The notes under the pieces: generated by a model
Told to the model about the DNA's origin: nothing
The model's database searches: none
Seen by the model: the letters and a program-made list of their open reading frames with translations, nothing else
Shown here: positions 1 through 8,247 of the stretch, in pieces
Layout: each line of letters opens with the position of its first letter
How positions within the stretch are numbered: the first letter of the stretch is position 1
Assembly: GCF_009183365.2 (NCBI RefSeq)
Contig: NZ_CP068230.1
Location: 4,121,001 to 4,185,000 of the forward strand
Direction of reading: 5' to 3'
DNA: 64,000 nucleotides
Origin: Shewanella algae
GTDB lineage: Bacteria; Pseudomonadota; Gammaproteobacteria; Enterobacterales; Shewanellaceae
Made by a program: the position numbers and the translations under genes

Positions 1-679
1 AGCCGGGGATCACTTCATCACCTATGAGCAGTGTCGGCGTGCCGCCAAAGCCCAGTTCAGAGAAGACTCTCACATTGGTATGCATCAACTCGTCGGCGCT
101 CGAGCTGGGCTTGAGGTATTGTTCCGTGCCCGTGGCCTTGGCGACCTGCTGCAGTGAGTTCCCTGTGTGCATGCCATTCTTGGCCATCAAGAGTTCATGT
201 ACCCGAGGGAAATCCTTACGATCCTGCCGCCAAACCTCGAGGGCAAAGGCGCCGGACGAAAGCTCAGTGCCCTGAGCCTTTATCTGCCTCAATGGCACAA
301 ACACATTGACCACCTGCAAGTTTGGGAACTCCTTTAAAAGCTTGGCAAATTCCAGTTCCATCCGCTTACAGTAGGGGCAGTTGTAGTCGGTAAAAACCAC
401 CAGTTGCAACTCAGGCTTGCTGCTGCCCATGGTCGGCATCTGCGGGTTGTTGAACAGCCAGTCCTTGTGCTTGGCCAGCGCTTGCTGCTGCAACTGTCGC
501 TGCTCCACATAAGACTCTATGCTGCCGAGCACGCCGGGAATGATCTCCGGATGCTTGACCAAAATGCTGCGGATCTGCCCCAGTTGCTGTTCCTCTTCTT
601 GGCTCAGCTTCTGCTCGGCCGCCTGTAAACTGCCACTGGCCGCCAGCAGCCAGGCACTCAATACTATCCAATACTTCAT
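1..679 (-). CDS. scsC: ScsC-like DsbA-family thiol:disulfide protein, 3' end outside window
   Basis: The gene runs off the left edge, so the C-terminus is missing; about 226 codons are visible. The product has an N-terminal signal peptide (MKYWIVLSAWLLAASGSLQA) and a thioredoxin-fold domain with the redox motif CPYC in the context DYNCPYCKRME, the usual DsbA/ScsC/DsbG pattern, followed by a DsbA-type helical insertion and the start of the cis-Pro region (GGTPTLL). Family knowledge: ScsC is a periplasmic disulfide isomerase or oxidase of the suppressor-of-copper-sensitivity system, kept reduced by the membrane protein ScsB. It starts 11 nt after the scsD stop, so B, D and C form one transcription unit. 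The start is the ATG just ahead of the signal peptide. A plain DsbA-like protein is the alternative, but the neighbours favour ScsC. Confidence 0.85.
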   Translation of the reverse strand, partial: MKYWIVLSAWLLAASGSLQAAEQKLSQEEEQQLGQIRSILVKHPEIIPGVLGSIESYVEQRQLQQQALAKHKDWLFNNPQMPTMGSSKPELQLVVFTDYNCPYCKRMELEFAKLLKEFPNLQVVNVFVPLRQIKAQGTELSSGAFALEVWRQDRKDFPRVHELLMAKNGMHTGNSLQQVAKATGTEQYLKPSSSADELMHTNVRVFSELGFGGTPTLLIGDEVIPG

Positions 680-690
680 CTTGTTATTCC

Positions 691-1218
691 TCAAATTAAA
701 TTCATTTTTGTCAGCCAGAGTCGCAGCCAGATCCCCGGCCAACTTGTGACTCCTGTGGTGCTGCTGCGGATTTCGCCCTGATAGATAAACAATAGAGTCG
801 GTGTCGCCGACACTCCAAGGGATCGCGCCAAGGCGCCGCTGGGATCGTTGACTACCTCAAAGCCGTAGCCCTTGTTTTGCAAGTACTGCTTGACCTGGGT
901 GTTATTGCCCGATTGCAGCGCCACGGTCACCACCTGCTCGCTGTCACTGAAACCATCGACAGTGCCGGACACCAAGGGGCAGACGCCACACCAGCTGGCC
1001 CAGTAGTACAGGATCACCGGGCGCTCCATGCTCATGGCGGCGATATCCAGATGACTGCCGGCCAGGCTCTGAACCGTTTGCAGCGGCAGGGTTTCCGGCA
1101 TCTCGTGGCTGCGAAAGGCATCGAGGGCAACACTCACCACCAGAATGAATAGCCCATAGCCGAGCAGGGTCTTGAGCCATTTAAGCCCCTTGTGGGCCAG
1201 TTTATTTTCCTGGGTCAT
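691..1218 (-). CDS. scsD: ScsD/TlpA-like membrane-anchored thioredoxin
   Basis: A 175-aa protein with one N-terminal membrane anchor (about residues 17-36, LLGYGLFILVVSVALDAF) and a periplasmic thioredoxin-like domain. The redox motif is WCGVC within YYWASWCGVCPL, and a cis-Pro stretch (SATPTLLF) follows. This matches ScsD/TlpA-type disulfide oxidoreductases, which act in the periplasm beside ScsB and ScsC. Its ATG overlaps the scsB stop in an ATGA arrangement, so translation is probably coupled. The gene order here is B-D-C rather than the B-C-D order I remember from Salmonella. Confidence 0.85.
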   Translation of the reverse strand: MTQENKLAHKGLKWLKTLLGYGLFILVVSVALDAFRSHEMPETLPLQTVQSLAGSHLDIAAMSMERPVILYYWASWCGVCPLVSGTVDGFSDSEQVVTVALQSGNNTQVKQYLQNKGYGFEVVNDPSGALARSLGVSATPTLLFIYQGEIRSSTTGVTSWPGIWLRLWLTKMNLI

Positions 1219-3302
1219 TGTCTGCTCTCCGCTTCTGCCAAGGCCGCCAATACCCCGTCGCTGCTGAGGATTACCGGTAATGGGTTACCGGCGGGGGTTC
1301 CCGGGCCATAGACCTGATTGAAAGGCACCCCAAAGCGGCCATTGGCCTTAAGATAGGCGGTAATTTCTTCGCTGGGCTTGGTCCAGTCACCGCGCATTAG
1401 CAGCACTCTGTCATCGCCGAGGGCATCATAGACAGGGTTTTGCAGCAGCACCCCCACCTTGTTGGCCTGACAGGTAATGCACCAGTCGGCCGTGACATCG
1501 ACAAACACTGTCTTGCCCTCATCGACTGCCTGTTTGAGCTGCACCAAATTCAGCGGTTGCCAATGGTGATCCGAAGGCAAAGGGCTAACCCAGGCATCCC
1601 GGGTCAGATAACCTACCCCGAGCGCCAGGCTGGCAAACAGAAAACTGCCGCCAATGGCATACACCATTACCTGAGTGCCATAACGCTTGCCCAGCAGTCC
1701 CAGTGTCAGCAACAACATCAAGGCGCCCAGCCCCAAGATAGCCGCAACAGAGAAGAAGCTTTGCAGCAGGCTCAGCAGCCAGAGACAGGTTGCCAGCATC
1801 ATCAGCGCGAACACAGGCTTGACCCAATTCATCCAGCGCCCGGGCTTGGGTAAACGCTGCGCCAACGCCGGCCACAACGCCAACATCAGCCAGGGCAAGG
1901 CCATTCCCAGCCCCATGGCGCTGAAGAGGGCAAACAACATGGGATAGTCGGCGCCGAGGGCAAAGGCCACCGCAGTACCCAGAAACGGCGCGGTACACGG
2001 CGTGGCCAGCAGTGTGGCCAGCATCCCCTGCAATAAGTGGCCGAGGCGCGAATCATCACCGGCTCCGGCCAGGCGAGTCTGCCACTTGGAAGGCAGGTTG
2101 ATTTCAAACACCCCCAGCAGGTTGAGGCCGAAGCCCCAGGTCAGCAGCACCATAAAGCCGATAAACCAGGGCTGCTGGAACTGTATCCCCCAGCCCAGCG
2201 ACTGACCGGACAACTTCAGCAAGCTAAGACCTGTTGCAATCAACCAGAAGGACAGCAAAATACCCAGTGCCGAAGCCATAAAATGGCCGCGAACCTGACT
2301 GCGACTGCCCTGGCTGCTCATCATGACCCCGTGCACCTTCATGCCCAGCACAGGCAATACGCAAGGCATGATGTTGAGAATAAGGCCACCGGCCAGCGCC
2401 ATCAGAAACAGGCTCCACAGCGGCAGGCTTGGCTGCGGCTTGGCAACATGCCCTGTGGCGATGGCACCGCTCAGTTCGGCCGAAAGGTGTGTGTCGGCCA
2501 GATTGATCAGCAGCGGCTTGCCCTCCAGATCCGGTGTCCCCAGCCAGTGTTTGACCCCGAAAGTGGCGGTCAGCCGTTTGCCATCTGTCTGGATCTGCGG
2601 CCGGGAGAAGATCAGCTCGCTGACTGTCTCATCCTCGCCGAACAGAAACAGATCTGCCTGTTGCCAGGGGCTTGCGGCCTCTATGGCCAGTTGCAGCAAC
2701 TGCTGCTTTTCATCCCAGACAATCGACTGCAATACCGCGCCGCCATTGCCCTGTGGCACCCTGGCCATCGCCTCGCCCCACTGGTGCAAAAAGCCGTCAT
2801 CGGCCTTAAGCCCGGCGGCCTGACCGCTCAGCTCCACAGGGTAATCGGTCAACACACAGACATTGGTGCAGGAAGACAGGGTCAGGGTGCCCTTGAGCCG
2901 AAACTGCTGCCCGGGATCCTTGAGGCGAATAGTCAGTGGAAACAAGGTATCGCCCTTGTAACCCAGAGTTTCTATGCCCTGCAACACATAGCGCTGCGGC
3001 AAGGGCCAGTGCCAGTCGACCGCGGCAATATTCTCCGAGGCGGACCAGTCCAGGGAAGGCGGGATCCCGCCTTCCCCCGGCGCGCGCCAGTAGGTTTTCC
3101 AGTCGCCGCTCAAGGCCACATCCAGCAGGGCGTTGAGCTCACCGACTTGGTCGGCATCGACATCGGCCAGCGTCAGTTGCACCTTCACTGGAGGATGATC
3201 CGGGTGCTTGAGCCAGCCACTGCTCAGCGGCTCTGCCAATGCAACTTGACTGAGCAGCATCAGACATACCGCGAAGGCATGCCATATTTTTTTTAAATAC
3301 AT
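1215..3302 (-). CDS. scsB: ScsB/DsbD-family transmembrane thiol reductant transporter
   Basis: A 695-aa protein. After a signal peptide comes a DsbD alpha-like periplasmic domain with a redox CxxxC (SCTNVC), then about eight membrane helices with the two DsbD-type cysteines in MPCVLPVLG and ATPCTAPFLG, and a C-terminal thioredoxin domain with WCITC. Known role: electrons pass from cytoplasmic thioredoxin through the membrane cysteines to periplasmic partners, here presumably ScsC and ScsD. I placed the start at the ATG at 3302 because a GGAG lies 8 nt upstream and a good signal peptide (MYLKKIWHAFAVCLMLL) begins there; an in-frame ATG 24 nt further upstream lacks this support. It overlaps scsD by 4 nt. 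Confidence 0.9.
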   Translation of the reverse strand: MYLKKIWHAFAVCLMLLSQVALAEPLSSGWLKHPDHPPVKVQLTLADVDADQVGELNALLDVALSGDWKTYWRAPGEGGIPPSLDWSASENIAAVDWHWPLPQRYVLQGIETLGYKGDTLFPLTIRLKDPGQQFRLKGTLTLSSCTNVCVLTDYPVELSGQAAGLKADDGFLHQWGEAMARVPQGNGGAVLQSIVWDEKQQLLQLAIEAASPWQQADLFLFGEDETVSELIFSRPQIQTDGKRLTATFGVKHWLGTPDLEGKPLLINLADTHLSAELSGAIATGHVAKPQPSLPLWSLFLMALAGGLILNIMPCVLPVLGMKVHGVMMSSQGSRSQVRGHFMASALGILLSFWLIATGLSLLKLSGQSLGWGIQFQQPWFIGFMVLLTWGFGLNLLGVFEINLPSKWQTRLAGAGDDSRLGHLLQGMLATLLATPCTAPFLGTAVAFALGADYPMLFALFSAMGLGMALPWLMLALWPALAQRLPKPGRWMNWVKPVFALMMLATCLWLLSLLQSFFSVAAILGLGALMLLLTLGLLGKRYGTQVMVYAIGGSFLFASLALGVGYLTRDAWVSPLPSDHHWQPLNLVQLKQAVDEGKTVFVDVTADWCITCQANKVGVLLQNPVYDALGDDRVLLMRGDWTKPSEEITAYLKANGRFGVPFNQVYGPGTPAGNPLPVILSSDGVLAALAEAESRQ

Positions 3303-3364
3303 GAAATTAGCTCCAAAACAAAACATCAGAACCCGGTGTTAACCGGCAAGAGTTCAGGATGTTT

Positions 3365-3769
3365 TCATTCCAGATACACGCACAACACTGAGTGTCGCCT
3401 TCGTTTGGAGACTATGGGATGGGAGAGATAAACACTGAAAGGTCGGGTACTGCCGAGCCAGTTGAGCAACAGCAGAAACAGCAACAGGGCCGTGAGTCCC
3501 AGTTGCAGTACCACAGGTTGCAGATTCAGCATATGGGAAGACAGATGGCAGGGCTCTTCATTGAGCTGCGCCTTGCCCGCATCATTGGCGTGAGTCGGCG
3601 CAGTATCAAGGCCAAACTGTGTCAGCTGATGCTGGGCCTTGAGCGGACAGGAACCAAACAGCGAAAGCTGCTGACCAAAACAGAGCAGGATCACCAGCAG
3701 ACTGATGATCAATGACACCAGCGCCCTGTCTTTGAGGGAGAAGCGGTTAACACCGAGTGAAAACCCCAT
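3365..3769 (-). CDS. Small membrane protein upstream of scsB, function unknown
   Basis: A 134-aa protein with two hydrophobic segments (about residues 16-35 and 86-105). The loop between them holds two cysteines and several histidines (GSCPLKAQHQL and EEPCHLSSHM), which could bind a metal or form a disulfide. The C-terminal tail is basic. It lies 62 nt upstream of scsB in the same direction, so it may be the first gene of the scs operon. I do not recognise the family; the link to copper or redox stress is inferred from position only. No clear Shine-Dalgarno sequence precedes the ATG, so the start is uncertain. Confidence 0.55.
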   Translation of the reverse strand: MGFSLGVNRFSLKDRALVSLIISLLVILLCFGQQLSLFGSCPLKAQHQLTQFGLDTAPTHANDAGKAQLNEEPCHLSSHMLNLQPVVLQLGLTALLLFLLLLNWLGSTRPFSVYLSHPIVSKRRRHSVLCVYLE

Positions 3770-3926
3770 GCTGCACTTTGCTCTGTATGGTTTAAGAATG
3801 TCGATAGGGTTCCATGATTGGTGACAAAGGTCAATCCTGAAACCGCTGCTGCAACCAATCCTTGCTTGCCATCTACGCCATTGGCAGGATAATCAAACCC
3901 ACCAAGCCAAAGTTTGCGACCCCAAG

Positions 3927-4610
3927 ATGCAGCTCAAACCTCTTACCCAAGGCAGATACTCCCAGGAGTGGCAATCAGACTACCCTCTGGTGGAGCGAGT
4001 ATTGCTCAGCTGCGTCAGCGAGCAGCGCCGCTTTGCGCCGGGAGAGGCCTTGATGCAACAGGGGCAGAAGCTGAATCAACTGGTATTGGTGCCCAGTGGC
4101 AAAATAGCCATGAGCTACAGCGCCCGCAACGGCCGCAACTTTCAACTTGGCACCCTGAAATGCGACTCGCAGCTATTCGGTGAAATGGAGTTTTTCACCC
4201 AGTATCCCTGTCAGTTGGATATTCTGGCAGAAACCACCCTGACCTGCGGCATTATTCCCGCCGACAAGCTGCAACAAGCCCTGGGCGAGCACCCCAGGCT
4301 GGCGCTGTTTTTCGCCAGTGCCATCGCCATAGATTATCAGGACACAGTGGACATCTTCACCCGGCGAATGCTCTACCCCATCAGCTACAACATTGCCTAC
4401 GACCTCTACCACCAACAGCTGGACGATCTGCCGGTATCTGGGTTCAACAAGGGCTATCTGGAGGCCGAGCGTTTCGGCACTACCGCCAGAGTCTACCGCC
4501 GGGCGATACAATCGCTGGAAGATGCCGGGTTGGTTCGGCGCAGCAAGGGCAAGCTGGAGATTATGGATCTCAAGGCGCTGCAGGCTTTTGTCGAGCAAGG
4601 GGAGCTTTAG
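3927..4610 (+). CDS. Crp/Fnr-family transcriptional regulator
   Basis: A 227-aa regulator with an N-terminal cyclic-nucleotide-binding-like beta roll (about residues 35-125; G-x-x-L-x-x-x-G at FAPGEALMQQG and the FGE turn at QLFGEMEFF), a dimer helix, and a C-terminal winged helix (about 170-215). The Arg-Ser pair that contacts cAMP in Crp is not seen (YPCQLD is at that place) and there is no N-terminal Fnr-type Cys cluster, so the ligand is unknown. Overall layout is closest, from memory, to YeiL-type members. It is divergent from the small membrane protein and the scs genes, with a 157-nt shared promoter region, so control of that operon is possible. Confidence 0.85.
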   Translation: MQLKPLTQGRYSQEWQSDYPLVERVLLSCVSEQRRFAPGEALMQQGQKLNQLVLVPSGKIAMSYSARNGRNFQLGTLKCDSQLFGEMEFFTQYPCQLDILAETTLTCGIIPADKLQQALGEHPRLALFFASAIAIDYQDTVDIFTRRMLYPISYNIAYDLYHQQLDDLPVSGFNKGYLEAERFGTTARVYRRAIQSLEDAGLVRRSKGKLEIMDLKALQAFVEQGEL

Positions 4611-4638
4611 CTCCCCTATCTATTGATTGAGAAGTGGC

Positions 4639-5811
4639 TCAGGCCAAAGCCGCCTCGGCCTGACGCTTAAAGCAAAAATTGGACACCAGCAGCATCAGCA
4701 AGATCACCCCGTAGAGCACAGGGATGGCATACATGACGGTCTGCAAGCCCACTATCTTTTCCGCCATCGAGCTAATCGCCGGGCTGAACATGGCACCGGC
4801 ACTGCCGCTGATCAGAATGAAGGACACATTGCGGCTACTGGCTTGTTTCACAAAGGAAACCCCATAGGCGATAAAGGCGTTATAGAGCGCGGCGCAGACA
4901 AAGCCGTAGCCATAGGTCAGGTATCCCAGGGTTTCCAGATCGCCACAGCTGACAATCCAGCTGGTGAGCAGCAGTGCCAACGAGATGATCATCAACAGGA
5001 AGTGGCGGATCTGCATCCGGGTCACTATCAGGGTTGAGATCAAGGCGCCCACCAACGCCGCCGACCAGTACTGGGTGATGATATTGCCCGCCTCTTCAAA
5101 CGGGATCTCAAACTTCTGCTTCACAAACATAGGCGCCCAGGTGAGGAAGGTATAGAGCGCCAACATGCCCAGAAACAGTCCCAGACCACCGCTGATAATG
5201 CCGAAGTTCCATTCGGAACGTTGAGCGGACTGCGCCTGCTCACCCTGGCCCTGTACCCGGCTGAAAGAGGTGAAGGCCGCCAGTGCCAGGGTCAGCAAGG
5301 CCACCAGGCCTACCGCCAGATAGCTGTAACTCCAGGCCAGTGAGTGTGTCAGCGCATAAGTGGTGATCAGCGGAAACACCACCCCGGCCACGTTAAAGGT
5401 GGCATCCTGCACCACCAGCATGGTGGACTGGATTCGCTCCTGCCACAGGGACACCACCAGAGTACCGGCGATACACAGGCCGATGCCGCCGCACAGGCCC
5501 ACCAGCGTCATGGCCACCATGACCACGGTCAGCGAAGAGCCAAAATGCAGCGCCAGCGCCGACAGGAAGATGACGGCATAGCTCAGCAGTGTCATCGGCT
5601 TGATACCGACCTTTTCAATCAACAAAAAGGCCACAACAGTCCCCGCCAGAGCGCCGCCGTTCAACAGTGAGAAGATAGAAGCCACATCGTTGACATCGGC
5701 CCCAAAGCGGGTGGCTATCGGCTCTATCAACATACCGAACTGAGAGGCGAAACCCGCCATGATAAAGTTGGCCAGAAAACTGATGGCCGTCAGTGTGATT
5801 TTATTATTCAT
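4639..5811 (-). CDS. MFS transporter, TsgA-like
   Basis: A 390-aa protein with about 12 membrane helices and major-facilitator character. The N-terminus (KITLTAISFLANFIMAG) and the first loop match the TsgA group as I remember it. Substrate is unknown. It is transcribed in the same direction as deoD; without the MITE between them the two genes would be only about 30 nt apart, which suggests an ancestral deoD-transporter operon and hence a possible role in nucleoside or purine uptake. That role is inference only. The MITE right end is 25 nt from this start codon, so any promoter of its own must lie inside the MITE. Confidence 0.8.
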   Translation of the reverse strand: MNNKITLTAISFLANFIMAGFASQFGMLIEPIATRFGADVNDVASIFSLLNGGALAGTVVAFLLIEKVGIKPMTLLSYAVIFLSALALHFGSSLTVVMVAMTLVGLCGGIGLCIAGTLVVSLWQERIQSTMLVVQDATFNVAGVVFPLITTYALTHSLAWSYSYLAVGLVALLTLALAAFTSFSRVQGQGEQAQSAQRSEWNFGIISGGLGLFLGMLALYTFLTWAPMFVKQKFEIPFEEAGNIITQYWSAALVGALISTLIVTRMQIRHFLLMIISLALLLTSWIVSCGDLETLGYLTYGYGFVCAALYNAFIAYGVSFVKQASSRNVSFILISGSAGAMFSPAISSMAEKIVGLQTVMYAIPVLYGVILLMLLVSNFCFKRQAEAALA

Positions 5812-5836
5812 TTTTTATCATCCATCAATGTATTAG

Positions 5837-6100
5837 GGAAGGTGCGAATAAGTCCTCGTTGCACTCTGGCTTGCACAGCAATTGGCGTTCAAGGCATCTG
5901 ACTGAAGGCATGCCGGGGCATGTCGAAGTCAGATAACGCAGAGAGCCGGTTGCTGTGAAAGCCCCGAAGGGCGTGGCTTACAAGCCTGCCTGCTGTGTTG
6001 TGCTTCTTGCAAAGGACTAGGGCCATTTGCTGCGAACCACGCCTTACATCCAGGCCCGTAAGCCGACGCAGAGCACACATGGGACTTGTTTGCACCTTCC
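5837..6100. mobile_element. IS5-type MITE, 264 bp, with TTAG target duplication
   Basis: The ends are near-perfect terminal inverted repeats: GGAAGGTGCGAATAAGTCC at the left and the complement of GGAAGGTGCAAACAAGTCCC at the right. These match the termini of E. coli IS5 (GGAAGGTGCGAACAAG) from memory. TTAG stands directly on both sides (5833-5836 and 6101-6104), the YTAR target duplication expected of IS5. There is no transposase gene inside. A hairpin (TCTGAC...GTCAGA around CATGCC/GGCATG) lies at about 5896-5932. It is a non-autonomous element that needs an IS5-family transposase from elsewhere. Confidence 0.9.
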
Positions 6101-6799
6101 TTAGGCCACGGCCAGCGCCAGCGAGATCATCTGGTTAAATGACAGCTGGCGCTCTTCGGCACTGGTTTCTTCACCTGTGAGGCAATGATCCGATACGGTC
6201 AGAATCGCCAAGGCCTCGATGCCGAACTGCTGCGCCAGGCCATAGAGACCAGCCACTTCCATATCGATCCCCAGAATGCCGAAGCGCTCCAGCGCCGGGA
6301 TCAGATCTTCATCCGGGTCATAGTAGAGATCGCCGCTGAACACATTGCCCACTCTGACACTCAGACCCTGGGCCTTGGCTTGTTCCCAGGCCTTGAGCAG
6401 CAGCGGGAAGCTGGCCGAAGTCGGCATATGATACCCTGCGCTGCGCTTGGCGTTGGTGACTGAATCTGTCCCCGCCGCCTGAGCCAGGATCACATCACGC
6501 ATCTGCACCTGACGCTGGGTCGCCCCCAGGCTGCCCACCCGAATGATGCGCTCAACCCCGAAGTCGTTGATCAGCTCATGACCATAAAGCACCATGGAGG
6601 GGATCCCCATGCCGTGGCCCATTACGGAAACCGGCTTACCCTGCCAGCTGCCGGTATAACCCAGCATATTGCGCACCGAAGTCACCTCGCGGGCATCCTC
6701 GAGAAAGTGCTCGGCAATGTATTTGGCCCGCAAAGGATCGCCGGGCATGATAACTGTCTTGGCAAAATCGCCTTTGGCGGCGTTGATATGTGCTGTCAT
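6101..6799 (-). CDS. deoD: Purine nucleoside phosphorylase DeoD
   Basis: A 232-aa hexameric-type purine nucleoside phosphorylase, which splits purine (deoxy)nucleosides with phosphate into base and (deoxy)ribose-1-phosphate. Family motifs are clear: MPGDPLRAKYIAEHFL at the N-terminus, VMGHGMGIPS, RVGSLGA, GIDMEVAGLYG and TVSDHCLTGEE with the catalytic Asp. I chose the ATG at 6799 (MTAHINAAKGDF) because it aligns with E. coli DeoD and has GAGG 8 nt upstream; an upstream in-frame ATG would add 38 unlike residues. The C-terminus is a few residues shorter than E. coli. The stop codon lies inside the TTAG duplication of the MITE, so it already existed before the insertion. Confidence 0.95.
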   Translation of the reverse strand: MTAHINAAKGDFAKTVIMPGDPLRAKYIAEHFLEDAREVTSVRNMLGYTGSWQGKPVSVMGHGMGIPSMVLYGHELINDFGVERIIRVGSLGATQRQVQMRDVILAQAAGTDSVTNAKRSAGYHMPTSASFPLLLKAWEQAKAQGLSVRVGNVFSGDLYYDPDEDLIPALERFGILGIDMEVAGLYGLAQQFGIEALAILTVSDHCLTGEETSAEERQLSFNQMISLALAVA

Positions 6800-7133
6800 A
6801 AGCTGTTCCTCGGATAAAAACTGACCCGAGTCTACCGGCGGCGCCAAAAAAGCCTTGAGGACAAAAGTCCGCTTGCAGGGTATTTGTTTACCAAAATGCC
6901 ACATTCCCCTCACTCACAACACATTAGCGCCAATTTGCTTCAAAGCGAGATGCGTGATCTCGGTTCCAGTTGTTTGCTTAACCTGCTCCGGCTCAAAAAG
7001 ACAACGATGTCATTTGCTGAAAACCTTTGAAAATCGCACCATTAGCAACAGATGTAACAGGCACAGCGCCACATATTTTTGGGTTCTGTGTATCTCAGGG
7101 CCCATTCAGGGCCTCTTCATTTGGACCCGCATC
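6800..7133. other. Divergent intergenic region between deoD and a diguanylate cyclase
   Basis: This 334-nt stretch must hold the promoters of both divergent genes. I see no convincing operator, terminator or small gene in it. Confidence 0.5.
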
Positions 7134-8240
7134 ATGATTATCCACGCTCCGGCTGTTAGCCGACTGTTTGCCACCCGACTGCAAGATACCGATCCCATGT
7201 GGCAGATCTCCCAGGAATGCCAGGCTGGCCAGTTGCTCTCCTGCTTACTGGCCACAGCGGCTACTTCGCTGTTTTTCATGTTGCTTTACCTGTGGCTATT
7301 CAAGAGTGATGCCGCTGTCGTCATCAATCTGTTGGGGCTGGCGGCCCATGTCGCGATTGTGGCCGACCTCTGGTTTTACGGTAATTTGCGCCGCAGCCAG
7401 TGGCTGACAGTGCTGGTGCCCACCTGCATTGCCCTGGCGATGAGCCTACTGCTCGGCACTCAACATCAAATCACCCTCTATCTGCTGCTATCGCCCATAT
7501 TGGCGTTTCTACTATTGGGTCGCAGCCGAGGATTGCTGTTAAGCCTGGGATTGGCCTCTTGTATCTGGCTGATGCTGACGCTGAACCAAAATCTGTGGCA
7601 AGGGGCCGATAGCTTGGCGGGTCTTGGTGTGGTGAACTTCTTTGCTGCCTACACCATGGCCGTTGGTATAGGTTACACCGGCGAGCGGATCCGTCACCGC
7701 AGCTTCAAGCGGCTGGAAAAACTGGCCAATACCGACCCGCTCACAGGAGCCATGAACCGGCGCCGCTTCTTCGAAAACTGGCGCCGCGCCAAGGCCGAAG
7801 CCAATAGAGGATTGAGCGAATTTGCCTTTTTGCTGCTCGATATTGACTACTTCAAGGCTACCAATGACAGCTACGGCCACGACTGTGGTGATGCCGTACT
7901 GCAACAACTGGTGCAGTTGCTGGAAGACAGGCTCAGGCCCTATGATCTGCTTGGCCGCTTGGGCGGCGAGGAGTTTGGTTTGCTGCTGCGGGGAGTTTCG
8001 GCCGCCGATGCCGAGCGTAAGGCTGAGGAGATACGTACCAAAGTTGCCGAGCACAACTTCGGTAACGAACAGGTGCCCCATCTACCCATCACGGTCAGCA
8101 TAGGCATAGTCCATATGCCAAGGCGCCACGGCAGGAGTATCGAAAGCCTTTATAAACAGGCCGATATGCAGCTTTACCACGCCAAACGTGCCGGCCGGAA
8201 TCGGGTAGTGCTGGCCGAAAAGATTTTCGAGCCGGCTTAA
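7134..8240 (+). CDS. Membrane diguanylate cyclase (GGDEF)
   Basis: A 368-aa protein with about six N-terminal membrane helices (roughly residues 35-185) and a C-terminal GGDEF domain (about 205-360). The active-site motif is GGEEF and an RxxD inhibitory site (RPYD) lies exactly five residues before it, so the enzyme should make cyclic di-GMP from two GTP and be subject to product inhibition. The phosphate-binding DxD/N region is LLDIDYFKATND. I used the ATG at 7134; the open frame extends upstream but those residues look unrelated. No adjacent partner gene is evident. Confidence 0.88.
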   Translation: MIIHAPAVSRLFATRLQDTDPMWQISQECQAGQLLSCLLATAATSLFFMLLYLWLFKSDAAVVINLLGLAAHVAIVADLWFYGNLRRSQWLTVLVPTCIALAMSLLLGTQHQITLYLLLSPILAFLLLGRSRGLLLSLGLASCIWLMLTLNQNLWQGADSLAGLGVVNFFAAYTMAVGIGYTGERIRHRSFKRLEKLANTDPLTGAMNRRRFFENWRRAKAEANRGLSEFAFLLLDIDYFKATNDSYGHDCGDAVLQQLVQLLEDRLRPYDLLGRLGGEEFGLLLRGVSAADAERKAEEIRTKVAEHNFGNEQVPHLPITVSIGIVHMPRRHGRSIESLYKQADMQLYHAKRAGRNRVVLAEKIFEPA

Positions 8241-8247
8241 GCCCAAT

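Noticed and set aside
2037..3296. Long open frame (419 codons) antisense to scsB
   Set aside because: It mirrors the GC-rich scsB gene, is full of Gln/Arg/His and shows no domain or ribosome binding site.
6855..7133. Longer N-terminus for the membrane diguanylate cyclase
   Set aside because: The extension begins at a TTG, overlaps the deoD promoter region and has no membrane or domain features.
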